Source of the DNA: Syngnathus acus
Taxonomy: Eukaryota; Chordata; Actinopteri; Syngnathiformes; Syngnathidae
Assembly: GCF_901709675.1 (NCBI RefSeq)
Contig: NC_051092.1
Location: 3,724,491 to 3,788,490 of the forward strand
Length of the DNA stretch: 64,000 bases
Direction: 5' to 3'
The translations under genes and the position numbers were made by a program. Within the stretch, counting starts at the first letter, position 1, and every line of letters starts with the position of its first letter. This document shows, in pieces, positions 27,501-37,379 of this stretch. The notes beneath the pieces were generated by a model that saw nothing but the letters and a program-made list of their open reading frames with translations, was not told where the DNA came from and did no database searches.

Positions 27501-30500
27501 CCGCCAAAGACGGTCGCATCCGAGAGGGGGACCGCATATTACAGGTAAGGTGGGGGCGATTGATCACAGTCCACTGCTGTCCCCCAGCATGAAGTACCCC
27601 ATTCATTTTTAATGGCTGCACATTAAAGGGGGATCTTTCCACCCACTGTGACTGTTAAAAGGCGAGAAAAGCCCCCGTGGCTGTTTTACTTACAGACTCA
27701 GCAACAAAAGCTTTTTTTTTAATTTTTTTTTTATTTATTCTGGATGGTTGCTGTGCTGCAGCTCGTGGGAGAGTTGAGAGGTTTGACTTCACGTGTTGAA
27801 TCCCCTAGTTGGCCAAGTAGTTGCATCGTGCACTGATTTGCTTTGGCGACTTGGAGGCAGCGAAAAGGATTCGCGTTGTGTCGAACAGCACGGTTGTTAC
27901 TCATCTTCTAAATAGGGCAGCCCAAAAATTCCAATTTGGAAATATTGATGATTTAAGGGTGAGCTACATTTCACAACAGGTGGATTTTTTTTTTCTGAAA
28001 CGTCATAGTATATATCAGTATTTATTTATTTTTGTATTTATTTTCTTGTATTTATTTATTAATTTTCTTAATTAATTAATTTACAAATTTTTCCATCTTG
28101 TATTTATTGGTCAAACTTCAAAACAACAAATTACAACTTTATTCTACAAGTTTTTCCTCTAAATTTGATTGTTTTTCTCGAAACATCCCGACTTTCTTAT
28201 GCTCTTGTTAACGCACAACTTTCTTGATTCGATTCTCGTCTCGTTACAACATTATTGACGTTAGACACTTTCTCAATCTTCATTTATTAATGTAAGACTC
28301 CTTACACCACAACCCACCAAACAGTTGTCTCTAATTGTTCAGTGGTGTTGGTGGAGTGATCTGATCCAGAAGTGGGAGTTGAGGGGGTTGTTTACGTGTA
28401 CACCGGCGCCATTATCCGCCGATGACAGCGCCATTAGTCAGGCCGGCGAAAAGATGGACGCTCGCTGTCAGTGGCCAGTTAATTGTACGGCGAGATGTAT
28501 GTATGGCGCCGTCTCGCCGTCCCATTCATAATAACCGCCGCCACCGCGGTGTTGTTGTCCCGGAGGCTTTTTATTGCAGATGAGCTGACCTCTTTTTGCG
28601 TGTGTAACTACGATATGCGCCCGTGTACACCTTTTGTCTGGCTCTAATCCACTTTGGTTGTCATCTTCAGATTAATGGGCAGGATGTGCAGGACCGAGAG
28701 GAGGCCATGGCTGCGCTCTCCAACGAAGAGTGCCGCAGCATCGTCTTGCTGGTGGCCAGGCCCGAGATGCAGGTGAGAAAGCAAGCCGCACAAACATGTT
28801 AAGGGTCAAGCTCATCGGTGCGGAGTGGTGTTCCCTCCCTTTTGCTCCACGCCAAGACCACTCTTGGAAGCCACCAGTGAGCCACACCTCATCAAGCTAC
28901 TGTAATTGACTTCCGACGCTAAGCAATAAAAGCTAATGGCACGCTAATGCCGCACGGGGTTCATTCAGGCCCGCGGCCGAATGAGCGGAAGGACACGTGC
29001 CGCACTGCAGCTGAGCCGCCTGCCATTTCTAATTAAAAAGCATGGCTCTGTCATAAATTTGAAGAAAAAAAAAATCCAATGCGGATGGTTCTGATCCAGT
29101 GGGAATGAATGGATGGACGACACGGAGGCAAACGCTATCTCATTATGTCGCCGGTTAATCCTAACAGAACGTTGGCAACTATTTTGTTTTTGACGTCGGC
29201 GCATAAATAACAATTTCCTCCGTCTGCAGCTGGAAGAGGCCTGGCTGGATGATGAGCACAGCGAGTTCCTGGAGCAACTCAAGATGGAAATGCTGGAGGA
29301 ACAGCGGTGCGAGGAGATGGAGTTGGCCGCCTTCCAGGAGGAACAAGAGAGCGGACAGGTTGGACACACACTACGGGCGACTGCATGACTGACTCTGCTC
29401 TGTGTGTGTGTTTTATTGGATCATCTACATGAAAAATGAAGCCTGAATATGAGGAAAAACTTGTGACCTTGACTGATGTGCAATGACAATGATATCCAAT
29501 CTAGTCCGACTTTTCAGCCCAATTTAATCACACTCAAAGGTCACAACATTAAATACATTTGCCCAAGTGAATCCCCACCTGTTCAATATTTATTATTTAT
29601 GTTATAATATTTTTCACAATTAAAAGCAACAGAGATCAGGAGCTAAGGGCGTGTTTGTTTTTGTTACCAGCGAGAAGATGACGACAAGCCCACCTGCTCC
29701 ACCCTCACCCAGCATCAGGACAGGGGGCGGATCCTGAAAGAGAGACAGGACAATTCCGAGCGGAACGTCCTGGCGCAGATCCAGAGGCGCCTGTCGCAGT
29801 GCCTCCGGGACAACCGGCGCCCGGAGGATGAGGACGACGGCGAGGACGTGGCGGCGGAGGGCGACCGCTACCAGCAGCTCCTGGAGCTCAAGTGCCAGAT
29901 CCGCAACAGCGGCGAGTACGACCTCTTCTACAGCCGGCGCAGCACCATCGAGTGCAGCCTGGGCGAACCGGGCGGAGTCCAGCACGAGCTGCGCATGCTC
30001 AACGAGGAGCTTCGCAGTATCGAGCTGGAGTGCCAGAACATCATGCAGGCGCACAAGCTCCGCAAGGGCCAGCAATCAGCCAGTCCCCTTCGGGGGGAGC
30101 CCGGCAAAGGCAAACTGGCGGACATCAACGGGCGGCTGGAGAAGTCGGACAAGGACAGCTCCAGCGCCTATAACACGGCCGAGAGCTCCCGGAGTACTCC
30201 TCTGGCTATGGATCGCTCCCCTGAACATTCCCTCCAGAGGATGGTGAGCCTCACCAACCAGAGGAACCTCCGCAGCAGCCTCGCCGCCGGACCCTCGCTC
30301 AGTCCCAGCCCCGTCCCGGGTTGCCGGGCCCCGTTGCTGGGCAAGAGCAGCAGCCCGGACCACAGCAACCCCTCTGAGTCGGACCAGATGCTTCAACCCG
30401 AGGAGGAGCGGAGTCGAGGGAAACCCAAGGCCCGGGTGACGCAGATCCCATACTTCTCTCCGTCGCACAGTTCCCAGCAGCGGCCGACCAACATCCCCGC

Positions 30501-31083
30501 GCACGCCCGCCACTACCAGAGCTACATGCAGCTCATCCAGCAGCGCTCAGCCGTGGAGTACGCCCAGAGCCAGCTCAGCCTGCTCAGCGTGTGCAACAAA
30601 GAGCCGCAGGCGGCGCCTCTCCTCCTGGACGAGCCCAAAATGGAGTGGAAGGTGAAGATCCGCAGCGACGGCACGCGTTACGTCACCAAGCGGCCAGTGC
30701 GCGACAAGATCCTACGGGAGCGAGCGCTGAAGATCAAGGAGGAACGCAGCGGCGGCATGACCACGGACGACGACGCCATGAGCGAGATGAAGATGGGCCG
30801 CTACTGGAGCAAGGAGGAGAGGAAGCAGCACCTGGTCCGCGCCAAGGAGCAACGCAAGCGGCGCGAGTTCATGCAGCGCAGTCGCTTGGAGAGCCTGAAG
30901 GAGAACCCGCAGAGCAGCGGCGAGGCCAGCATCATCGAGTTGAGTCACAAGAAGATGATGAAGAAGCGCAACAAGAAGATCCTGGATAACTGGATGACCA
31001 TCCAAGAGCTGATGACGCACGGGACCAAAGCTCCGGAAGGGGCGCAGGTGCACAACGCCTTCCTGTCGGTCACGACGGTGTAA
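3485..31083 (+). CDS. pdzrn4: PDZ domain-containing RING finger protein 4, short (RING-less) form
   Basis: Eight coding exons join in phase: 3485-3553, 22677-22930, 24027-24129, 26451-26549, 27482-27544, 28671-28772, 29230-29358 and 29671-31083, giving 743 residues. Residues 1-23 come from an alternative first exon (MGCNLC start). From residue 24 the protein matches PDZRN4: the C-terminal half of PDZ1 (about 24-57), a conserved TQTDITFEH linker, a complete PDZ2 (about 145-228, carboxylate-binding loop around KLGL 154-157), a Glu-rich coiled segment, and a long basic tail ending SVTTV, a class I PDZ ligand. The start was chosen for its good context (A at -3, G at +4), the donor at codon 23 and the match to the human short form. 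PDZRN family long forms are E3 ligases acting at membranes and synapses. This form lacks RING and TRAF-type zinc fingers and so should not be a ligase itself. PDZRN3 is the alternative, but the linker text, SSQEKLGL stretch and synteny favour PDZRN4. Confidence 0.94.
4928..5225. repeat. Diverged tandem duplication, about 157-bp unit, two copies
   Basis: Two adjacent copies share ordered blocks. AAATTGTGAAAG is at 4930 and 5089, TGCTAGCTTGTCTGGCAACTA at 4991 and 5146, GTCACAAATACTT at 5017 and 5174, and TTTAGAGACA at 5056 and 5211. Offsets of 155-159 bases show small indels since duplication. Confidence 0.8.
4976..5001. repeat. Perfect 10-bp inverted repeat inside duplication copy 1
   Basis: Arms ACAAGCTAGC and GCTAGCTTGT flank CTAGCT. 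The second duplication copy keeps only part of the left arm (AAGCTAGC), so the palindrome is shorter there. Confidence 0.6.
6132..6498. mobile_element. hAT-like MITE (351 bp) with 8-bp target duplication
   Basis: The element spans 6140-6490. Its ends are inverted repeats, CAGAGGTGTCAAAC at the left and the complement of CACAGGTGTCAAAG at the right. The flanks ATCTATAG (6132-6139) and ATCCATAG (6491-6498) are 8 bases long with one mismatch, the duplication size of hAT transposons. There is no transposase ORF, so it is non-autonomous. A truncated relative lies at 36.3 kb. Confidence 0.85.
9106..9151. mobile_element. Left fragment of an older interrupted repeat
   Basis: Begins CAGTGGTCCCCAACCACTGG followed by a CGCGGCCCGG stretch, a text I associate with a common non-autonomous DNA transposon in fish. 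It is cut by a younger MITE. The right part (TACCACGGGG and beyond) resumes at 9312, and its far end is lost in a T-rich tract. Confidence 0.6.
9152..9311. mobile_element. Nested hAT-like MITE (144 bp) with perfect 8-bp target duplication
   Basis: The element occupies 9160-9303. Its ends TAGTGATGAGAAAATGAGGC and the complement of the right end (TAATGATGGGCAAATGAAGC) form imperfect terminal inverted repeats. Identical 8-base flanks CTATTTGG lie at 9152-9159 and 9304-9311. It inserted into the older repeat that begins at 9106. Confidence 0.85.
22045..22101. mobile_element. Fragment of a dispersed fish repeat
   Basis: The text CCATCCATTTTCTACC followed by GCTTACTTGCTGCGG and GAGCTGGAGCCTG resembles a dispersed repeat common in teleost genomes, probably a retrotransposon-derived piece. 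The ends are unclear. Confidence 0.45.
22677..22930 (+). CDS. pdzrn4: pdzrn4 coding exon 2
   Basis: The acceptor TCTCTTCAG precedes VNGKELSK, and the donor GTGAGC follows after two bases of a split Ser codon. It encodes the second half of PDZ1 and the conserved linker with TQTDITFEH and PFLLSD. This exon is common to the long and short forms in the family. Confidence 0.95.
24027..24129 (+). CDS. pdzrn4: pdzrn4 coding exon 3
   Basis: The acceptor follows a run of C (CCCCCTGACAG) and the donor is GTAACG. The split Ser codon is completed here and the text reads [14 protein letters not shown] onward, ending ELEYE. It matches the inter-PDZ linker of PDZRN4 better than that of PDZRN3. Confidence 0.92.
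24130..26450 (+). other. pdzrn4: pdzrn4 intron 3 (2.3 kb)
   Basis: No exon was found. It contains a perfect 19-base tandem duplication at 25861-25898. Short words resembling dispersed repeats (CGATACGAATACGATTTTGCG near 24.17 kb) are present without clear ends. Confidence 0.7.
25861..25898. repeat. Perfect 19-bp tandem duplication
   Basis: ATTCCGCATGTACCCCCGC occurs twice in a row with no mismatch (25861-25879 and 25880-25898). The identity suggests a recent event or slippage. Confidence 0.9.
26451..26549 (+). CDS. pdzrn4: pdzrn4 coding exon 4
   Basis: Thirty-three codons ([18 protein letters not shown] onward to IYVSE) between the acceptor CAATACAG and the donor GTGAGA. It opens PDZ2 and carries its carboxylate-binding loop. 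Confidence 0.96.
26565..26806. mobile_element. MITE with terminal inverted repeats in pdzrn4 intron 4
   Basis: The left end AGTACCGATACCAGG and the complement of the right end (AGTACCGAAACCAAG) are inverted repeats about 240 bases apart. The interior is AT-rich with no ORF. It begins only about 15 bases after the exon 4 donor. Target duplication is unclear, so the superfamily is not assigned. Confidence 0.7.
27482..27544 (+). CDS. pdzrn4: pdzrn4 coding exon 5
   Basis: Twenty-one codons, [20 protein letters not shown] plus Q, flanked by TTTCGCAG and GTAAGG. This is the most conserved core of PDZ2 in the PDZRN family. Confidence 0.97.
28671..28772 (+). CDS. pdzrn4: pdzrn4 coding exon 6
   Basis: Thirty-four codons from [13 protein letters not shown] to LLVARPEMQ between TCATCTTCAG and GTGAGA. 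It supplies the ligand-groove helix and last strand of PDZ2. Confidence 0.97.
29230..29358 (+). CDS. pdzrn4: pdzrn4 coding exon 7
   Basis: Forty-three codons, [16 protein letters not shown] onward, Glu-rich and probably helical. The acceptor TCTGCAG is strong. The donor CAG/GTTGGA is a poor match beyond GT, so this site may be inefficient. Read-through would reach a stop within ten codons. Confidence 0.92.
29671..31083 (+). CDS. pdzrn4: pdzrn4 last coding exon
   Basis: A single exon of 470 codons plus stop TAA, visibly richer in GC than the surrounding introns. It contains [16 protein letters not shown], the [16 protein letters not shown] helix, [29 protein letters not shown], the [20 protein letters not shown] block, a Lys/Arg-rich helical stretch and the end SVTTV. 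All are hallmarks of the PDZRN3/4 tail. Confidence 0.97.
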   Translation, partial: REDDDKPTCSTLTQHQDRGRILKERQDNSERNVLAQIQRRLSQCLRDNRRPEDEDDGEDVAAEGDRYQQLLELKCQIRNSGEYDLFYSRRSTIECSLGEPGGVQHELRMLNEELRSIELECQNIMQAHKLRKGQQSASPLRGEPGKGKLADINGRLEKSDKDSSSAYNTAESSRSTPLAMDRSPEHSLQRMVSLTNQRNLRSSLAAGPSLSPSPVPGCRAPLLGKSSSPDHSNPSESDQMLQPEEERSRGKPKARVTQIPYFSPSHSSQQRPTNIPAHARHYQSYMQLIQQRSAVEYAQSQLSLLSVCNKEPQAAPLLLDEPKMEWKVKIRSDGTRYVTKRPVRDKILRERALKIKEERSGGMTTDDDAMSEMKMGRYWSKEERKQHLVRAKEQRKRREFMQRSRLESLKENPQSSGEASIIELSHKKMMKKRNKKILDNWMTIQELMTHGTKAPEGAQVHNAFLSVTTV

Positions 31084-31750
31084 AAAAAAAAAAAAAAAGC
31101 GTACTCTCTACCCGTGCTGGGTGATATGAATCTAATTGCCTCGTTCAATGTGGCATTTTTATGAGGACGATAGGAGTATTTTTCACACTTTGTACACCCA
31201 GATAGCATTTTGTAAAGAGTTTATCCGTGGCACTATGGCATCCCCCTTTGACATTTTTCTACAGATGGATGACATTGTCGCCTATTTTCCCAGTCGCATC
31301 CAAAACCAAACAAACTCGGACGTGAATGTTTGTTTTTCCTGCAATGTTTTAAAAGGCAGCATCTGTTAATCTATGTGGACATTTATTCAATAGGCCGGAA
31401 ACAGGAAAATCAGAAAATAAGGATTCAGAAAGTTTCCTATTCAGTTCACAATTGTCTTTTAGTTTTATTATTTTCCATCCCTGGATTGTTTAGTTTGCCA
31501 CTGAGCAGGACTCAGCTGATTGGATTTCTTATTGCAAGTATAAAGTCAAATTGAAATTTATTTCCATTGCTTCAAAACGGAAATCTTGTAAATTTCACAT
31601 ATGAAACGGATCCCTTTGTCTTTGTTTCGAGTCCGTGTGCCATGGTCTTACGTAAACACGTAGTCGGCAAATGTGTAGCCAGTTGGAAAAAAAATGTGAT
31701 GGTGCTCTTTGCAAAATAAATGACAATAAATTGTCATCTTCTCTTCTTTT
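31084..31750 (+). other. pdzrn4: pdzrn4 3' UTR
   Basis: Non-coding sequence from the stop codon to just past the polyadenylation signals. A run of 17 A follows the T of the stop codon directly (31082-31098). The end is inferred from the signals. Confidence 0.65.
31715..31730 (+). terminator. pdzrn4: Two AATAAA polyadenylation signals of pdzrn4
   Basis: AATAAA occurs at 31715-31720 and 31725-31730, with a GT-rich stretch (TGTGCTGCTTGTGTTTTGTG) following within about 60 bases, as expected for a cleavage site. Confidence 0.75.
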
Positions 31751-33044
31751 GGGGCAGCTTTGATGCTGTGCTGCTTGTGTTTTGTGAGAAATGTCATGTT
31801 TCTATTCATTTGCACTTAATTGGAAAAGATTTTAAAATACATGGCAAAAGTTTTAGACAAGGAGCTCACGTGGAATCGGTATGAAGGGTTGACATCAATT
31901 TCTGGACGGCCCCCCTTATGTGAAAAGTGAATTAGCGGTGGCGTGAACATCCATCCTCGCCTCCTGCCAGCGCGTCCGGCCGTTCAGCTGGAGGAGATTT
32001 CAATTAAAATAGTCTTCCACTCGGGTGGCTTTATGTTCATTAGGAGGGAGCGGCCACTTCATCTTGCGTGGTTACGCACAGGTGCTCAGTGTGTTGTCTT
32101 AGTTTGAATTTTTAATGTCAGCGCTGACGGTGAGCACGACTAATATAACTCTTAGCATGGCTCGTGAGGTGTGTCCTCGGTGTGTTGGAGCCATTGACCT
32201 TTTTAGAATGTTGTAAACAATAAGGCCCGGCCGGTGTACTTAGTGTTTAGGAGTAATTAAGTACCGCTGACATCGTCGCCAATGGGAAACAAAGCTTTCA
32301 TTTCATTTTCTCACAGGTATGTATAAAATGTTTGCTTGGGTTGTCTTGTTTGTAATTTAGCAAAATATAACAGCAAGCCTGTTTTTTTATCTTAGCTAGT
32401 CAATGACAATCTATTTCAGGGTCAAACGTTTGTGCCATTGATCCAGGCAATATTTAAATCTTTTAATCCGACAGCTCCTCAATGATCATGTTAACTACTC
32501 AGAATTTTAACCAACTTAATAGTTTTCCCAATCGCCAATCTACGAGGGTTTGTTTAGAAATGATGCAATCTTTTGGGAGTACCTGTGACACGTTGAAAAG
32601 GTCTATTGCCGCAGTAGTCATTTTTTGGTGAGTCCCCCAAGTGCTCGCCGGCTAATTAAATAGATCTGCGAGTACCTAACGGACGCGATCAGGTGTAATT
32701 AAAAAGCGTCGAGGTGACAGCCGTGGCATTTGTCTGAGCTGTGGCAAGTTCAAACAGCCGCGCTGGCTCAAATGTCAACTAGATAGCGGCCGTCCTCACA
32801 ACTCACACATACCTTCTGTTATGAATGTTTGCTCGTGACCTTTGGGAATCCCAGGATAGTCGACCACAAATTCTCTGTCCCCTATCCCAACTCGTGTTTA
32901 TTGGAAGCCCCGGAAAAGTACAACAACCGATATTTTAATCCAGTGATGAAGTTTAAAAAAATAAATAAAAAATTCTGAATCAGGGATATAATAGTTTTGG
33001 ACATCATTCTTGTTAGTTTTTGTTTTTACTTTTTTTTTTGGAGG

Positions 33045-33190
33045 GGGTTGATGTATTATTATTACTATTTTATTGCATTTGTTTTATTTTATTTTTTTAT
33101 TTTATATATGTTTTATTATTATTACTATGTGTATTTTATTATTTCTTTAATTTTTTTATTATTATTATCATCATTATTATTTGTATTTTT
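33045..33190. repeat. Low-complexity ATT/TTA-rich tract
   Basis: Almost pure T and A with repeated TTATTATTA units. The long Phe/Tyr-rich frames seen across it are an artefact of this composition. Confidence 0.85.
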
Positions 33191-34954
33191 TCAAAAATGC
33201 TTGATGTTGCCGTGATGGGAGTTGGGTAAGTAAAAATGTTCCACCTAACTGCACCACAACTGTACTTTTTCCGCAGCTAGCCTTCATTTTGAAGCATGTA
33301 GCTACTCCCCAGTATACCTCATTAAACTCCAGTACAAAGAAGAAAGTAAGTTGGATAGTGACCTAACTACACGGGTCCTTGCTTCTACTTTTAGGCACAT
33401 TATGATGAATGCGTTTGCGTCTTGCGCACTTCTCTGCTTTATAGCCTTTCACCACCTTGGGATTTGGACTTTTCTTGGGAAGCTTTGTCTAAATCGCCAA
33501 TGCTCTTGTTGGGGAAATAATGATTCTTCTTGAGGTCAGAACATCTCGGGGACGCGACCCCCGGAGAAGAATATAAAACAGCTAATACAGTCGAGCCGTG
33601 TAATCAATTACCACTGTATGTCTTTAAGCAGATTGCTGCATAAAGTCATTACAGAGCGGAAAATTTTCATTATCTTGAGTGCACGCAATTTTGTTTAGGC
33701 CAGCGTTTGGAAGAAACATCTATTACTTCTGGCTCATATAAACTGATTGTGACGCATGCGCCATTGGTCAACTAAGAAACCATTAAATGTGTTGTCATCA
33801 TTTTCAGGACGGTGAGGTCATACAATGAAGAAGTATTCGTGAAATCTGAGAAGTACAAAATCCAAAAGTAGAGACAAGCCTGGTTTGCGCATGAATGGTA
33901 CCTTGTAATATTCTCTTACTTCTCTCACATATATAAATATATAAATGTAAAAGGTCTCGCAGACACATACTAAATTGGATTCTGTTTAACGGTGTAAGAT
34001 GAATAGCTGTTCTAATATTTTCTGGAATGACGGGGAAACAGAAAGACCAGATAGCCGTTGGTGTGTGGACTATTCATTCACTGATCCATAGAACCCGCCA
34101 ACCTTGTCTCATTTCATTTCCCGTTCCCGATGAGAATCAAACAAAAGCAACCCTTATGGAATTTCTGAGTGTAAAGGTTTTTCGGTCGTAAGGTTCAGTG
34201 AGTGTGCCGTCGGAATTATTCGCATGAAGCGAATGGCGCAATCATAATTCAGAACGCTCCCGTATACATCTCGGTGCGTTATGGTCTCCACGGCGTGGTG
34301 AAATGAAAGCTTCAAATAAGCGCAATGAATCCTCCGCAATAACACAAACAGCGACGAGCAATTGTTGCAAAAACCCGAATGGCCTCCGGTTGCACGGCGA
34401 CCGACATAACCGTTCATCATGCGTCCGTCCGTCCGTCACCAGCCGCTCACGCGGGATCCCGTTTATGGTTGTGCATTTCAGCTTGTCTCTGGGAATTACC
34501 GCATCTTTCCTCAGCAGTGACAGTTTATCTGATTACTGGCGTGCAAAACATCCGAGTCGTGTTATCCTACTTCGCTACGGCATCACTACGGGTTCAAAGA
34601 CAATCAACGAAGACTGTAGAACTGGCAGTTGGGTCAAAGTGTCTGTCCAAGACCAGGACAGAGCTAGTTGATCTAGACTGGCTTCTTCAAAGTCTACAAA
34701 GAGTTCTTGGGAGACTACAGTGTCATCTTCTGTGAGCTCTCTGCATCATTTAGTTGTTTACCTTTTTTTTCCCCCGTATCGACCGAGCAAAGCCACCCAC
34801 TCCTGCTACAGCGGCGTGTTGCTCTCCCCCCCCCCTTAAAGAAAAGTCTTTTCTTTCTGTCAGGAAACACGGAATACGCAGCCAGATCTGAAGCTGCCAC
34901 CTTCCTGCCACATGCCTCGCTTATCATTCCACTAATGGCTCACGTTGCATCGAC

Positions 34955-34981
34955 GTGTGTGTGTGTGTGTGTGTGTGTGTG
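34955..34981. repeat. (GT)n microsatellite
   Basis: An uninterrupted GT run of about 13 units. Confidence 0.95.
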
Positions 34982-35345
34982 GCAGCTGTTTGTTTGAAGA
35001 TACCTTCACAGCTCCTTCCCCACGAAGCAATGTTATAAGCTGATTTTACCCTCTTGTTGGGTGTCCTACTTCACGCTCCTCCAGGTCCACATCCTCACAG
35101 CGCGGCTTTAATGTGACATCACAGGCTGCTCTACCTGGCTGGGCCCCCCCAACCCGAGCCACCCCGGCGTGCAAATGCAGTAAAGAACTTGGCACGGTTT
35201 GTCTGTGTGGGTTTTGTGTGATTTATGTGGCTTTGTTTGTAGTGAGGATGAGGGGAAACTGGGGCAAAAGGTCATAGAGGTGCCATGAACTCACAGACAC
35301 AAATATAGATTCAAAATCATGTTGTAAACATTGTAAATGAAAAAT

Positions 35346-35420
35346 TAATTCATTGACTGCCAGCGCAGTTAAAATAAATATTTGAAGTCTAAAATCGTCA
35401 TTGGTAGTGAATGAGTTAAT
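35346..35420. mobile_element. Short palindromic MITE with TTAA ends
   Basis: The left end TTAATTCATTGACTGCC and the complement of the right end (TTAACTCATTCACTACC) are inverted repeats 75 bases apart. Both termini are TTAA, the target of piggyBac-type elements, but this assignment is tentative. Confidence 0.6.
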
Positions 35421-36340
35421 TAGTATTATTGATTTTTTGGGGGAAATATATTTTAAAACTATGCTAATGGTCTTGATCACTGAATGGCTTAGATCAAAAC
35501 TGCAGAACTATACTCAAAAGTATAAATGCACAATGTGATATGAATGAAGATTCCTTTCAGCGACATTGGAGCTTTGCAGGTGGCCCCGCTATGAACTTGC
35601 TTTGGAATAAAACGGGGAAGAACCCCCCCCCTCTCTCTCTCAATGGAGTCGAGATATAAGTCTGACAACATCTCAAAGTGGAATTGGAAAGTAAGTGGAG
35701 AGGCCTTGGCGGTTCAGTGGACCTGCAGATTAGAACTCACCAGCTGTTCTGGTGTGCCAACGTATCTTTTGTTTATCTGACAGGCTCTCTGGCAGCCGTG
35801 TGAGAAACGACGGGAGGCACCTGTCAGAATTCTACGCCGAACTGCGCAAACAATGTCTGCGTCTACCAAATAGGTGGTGCGTGAAACATGAGGTACACCT
35901 AAAGAGTGACCCAGAAGAATGACTGACAAAAAGGTATTAATTAAAATATTGGTTGTGTTATTGTGGTTTTAATTTCTCACAGGTAAGAGTTGGAATTGAC
36001 ATTTATCAACGTGTCAAGTCAAGCGACAAGCAGGTGAGTAGTAATGCTGTGTACTTCAAAGTCCAGGTAAAGAGCGTCAAGGTCCACATAAAGTGTTTTT
36101 GAAGATGGGAAAGAGCTTTGATGCCACGTCGTGTAATGCTCCGTAATCCATAACAGGAGAGAGAAACCTTGTTGGTCTTAGAGCAAAACACCACAGAGCC
36201 ATAGGGACAAGCAAACACGCTGAGCCCCGTGATTGGGGGCAGAAGACTGAAGGGATTCCTGAGAGGATGACCCGGTCAGAAAGGTCAGGGCAGAAGAAGA
36301 TTAATCCAAAAAAATATATATAGTGGAAGTACAGATCAAA

Positions 36341-36511
36341 TCAGAGACTAGTAAAAACTGTTCAAATGTTTTAAAAAGGTGAATTGCAATAAATAATATA
36401 TTTTTTTAAAAAGTGAAGACAATTTGCAATTTCATTATCGACACGAATTTGATGCACAATTTGTCTTTGCGGGCCGTATCTGGCCCCCGCCCCTTAGGTT
36501 TGACACCAGTG
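36341..36511. mobile_element. Truncated relative of the 6.1-kb hAT-like MITE
   Basis: It shares with the element at 6140-6490 the ordered blocks CAGAGACTA, AAACTGTTCAAAT, ATTTGATGCACAATTTGTCT and the end TTTGACACC(A/T)GTG. The left third and its inverted terminal repeat are missing. Confidence 0.75.
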
Positions 36512-37048
36512 CTCTAAACTGTCCATAGTTGTGAAGGTTGATTTGATTATTTGTATTTACCGACAAGTCCTAGTTTTAACCCGCCTATCATCAGAAATCG
36601 GGCTGAGGCAGCTCCAGCTCACCAGAGGCGCTAATGAGGTCACGCCCTCTAGAAAATGTACTTCCTTCCTTTAAACAAAGATGATTGCGCAAGAATATGA
36701 TCTCCTATTGAATTATTTAGATTCGGTAGCCGCATCGGGTGAATATGGTCAGGTAATAATGAATAAAAAAAGAGCGAGTTATAGTGTCGTACGCTGCTAC
36801 ATAACGTATGTTTCTGATTATGCTCCTGGTAGATAATGTTGTTTGCACATGAGTTCATTTCCTTCCTGGCTGCTTCTGTTTGGCTACTTAATAATCAGAG
36901 CGCTGCAGTAGATTTCATAGCTATGTATGTGCATATGTGCATGCAGCACAAAAAAATAAAAATCGGGATTGTGTGGCTGCTTTCCAACTATGGAGGCTCA
37001 ACTCCAACTTTTATTTTTAATAACATGGCACGATTATCAAGGACGTAA

Positions 37049-37379
37049 TGCAGTAATCCCTCGTTTATCGCGGATAATTGGTTCCAAAAACCACCCGTGA
37101 TAAGTGAAATCCGCAAAGTACGGTCACCAACGAGAAGTACTGGGCAGGCTAACGAGTTAGCGGAAAGAGTCGTGATCGTGCTAATACGCAAAAACGGACT
37201 TCGAAAGGAATGTAAATGAACATTTGGAGCAATACTACATTATCCGAAAGGTTAGACACGTTTCCTCAATTTAGAAGTTTTATTTTGACTTTTAAATTGT
37301 TTTTTAATTTGGAAAAAAAATATCCGCGATGTAGTGAAACCGCGATAAACGAAACGCGAAGTAGCGAGGGATCACTGCA
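37049..37379. mobile_element. MITE-like element with inverted ends (331 bp)
   Basis: The left end TGCAGTAATCCCTCGTTTAT and the complement of the right end (TGCAGTGATCCCTCGCTACT) match as terminal inverted repeats. Words with CGCGATAA recur near both ends. There is no ORF of note. The text resembles a widespread vertebrate DNA-transposon family, but I could not define a target duplication. Confidence 0.75.

Noticed and set aside
29620-30513. Long minus-strand ORFs (151 and 145 codons)
   Set aside because: Opposite-strand shadows of the GC-rich last exon of pdzrn4.
29848-31083. Independent 411-codon gene starting within the last pdzrn4 exon
   Set aside because: The apparent start is GTG in the middle of an exon that opens at 29671 after a clear acceptor and continues the PDZRN4 reading frame.
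33000-33230. Phe/Tyr-rich frames suggesting a membrane protein
   Set aside because: An artefact of the ATT/T-rich low-complexity tract.
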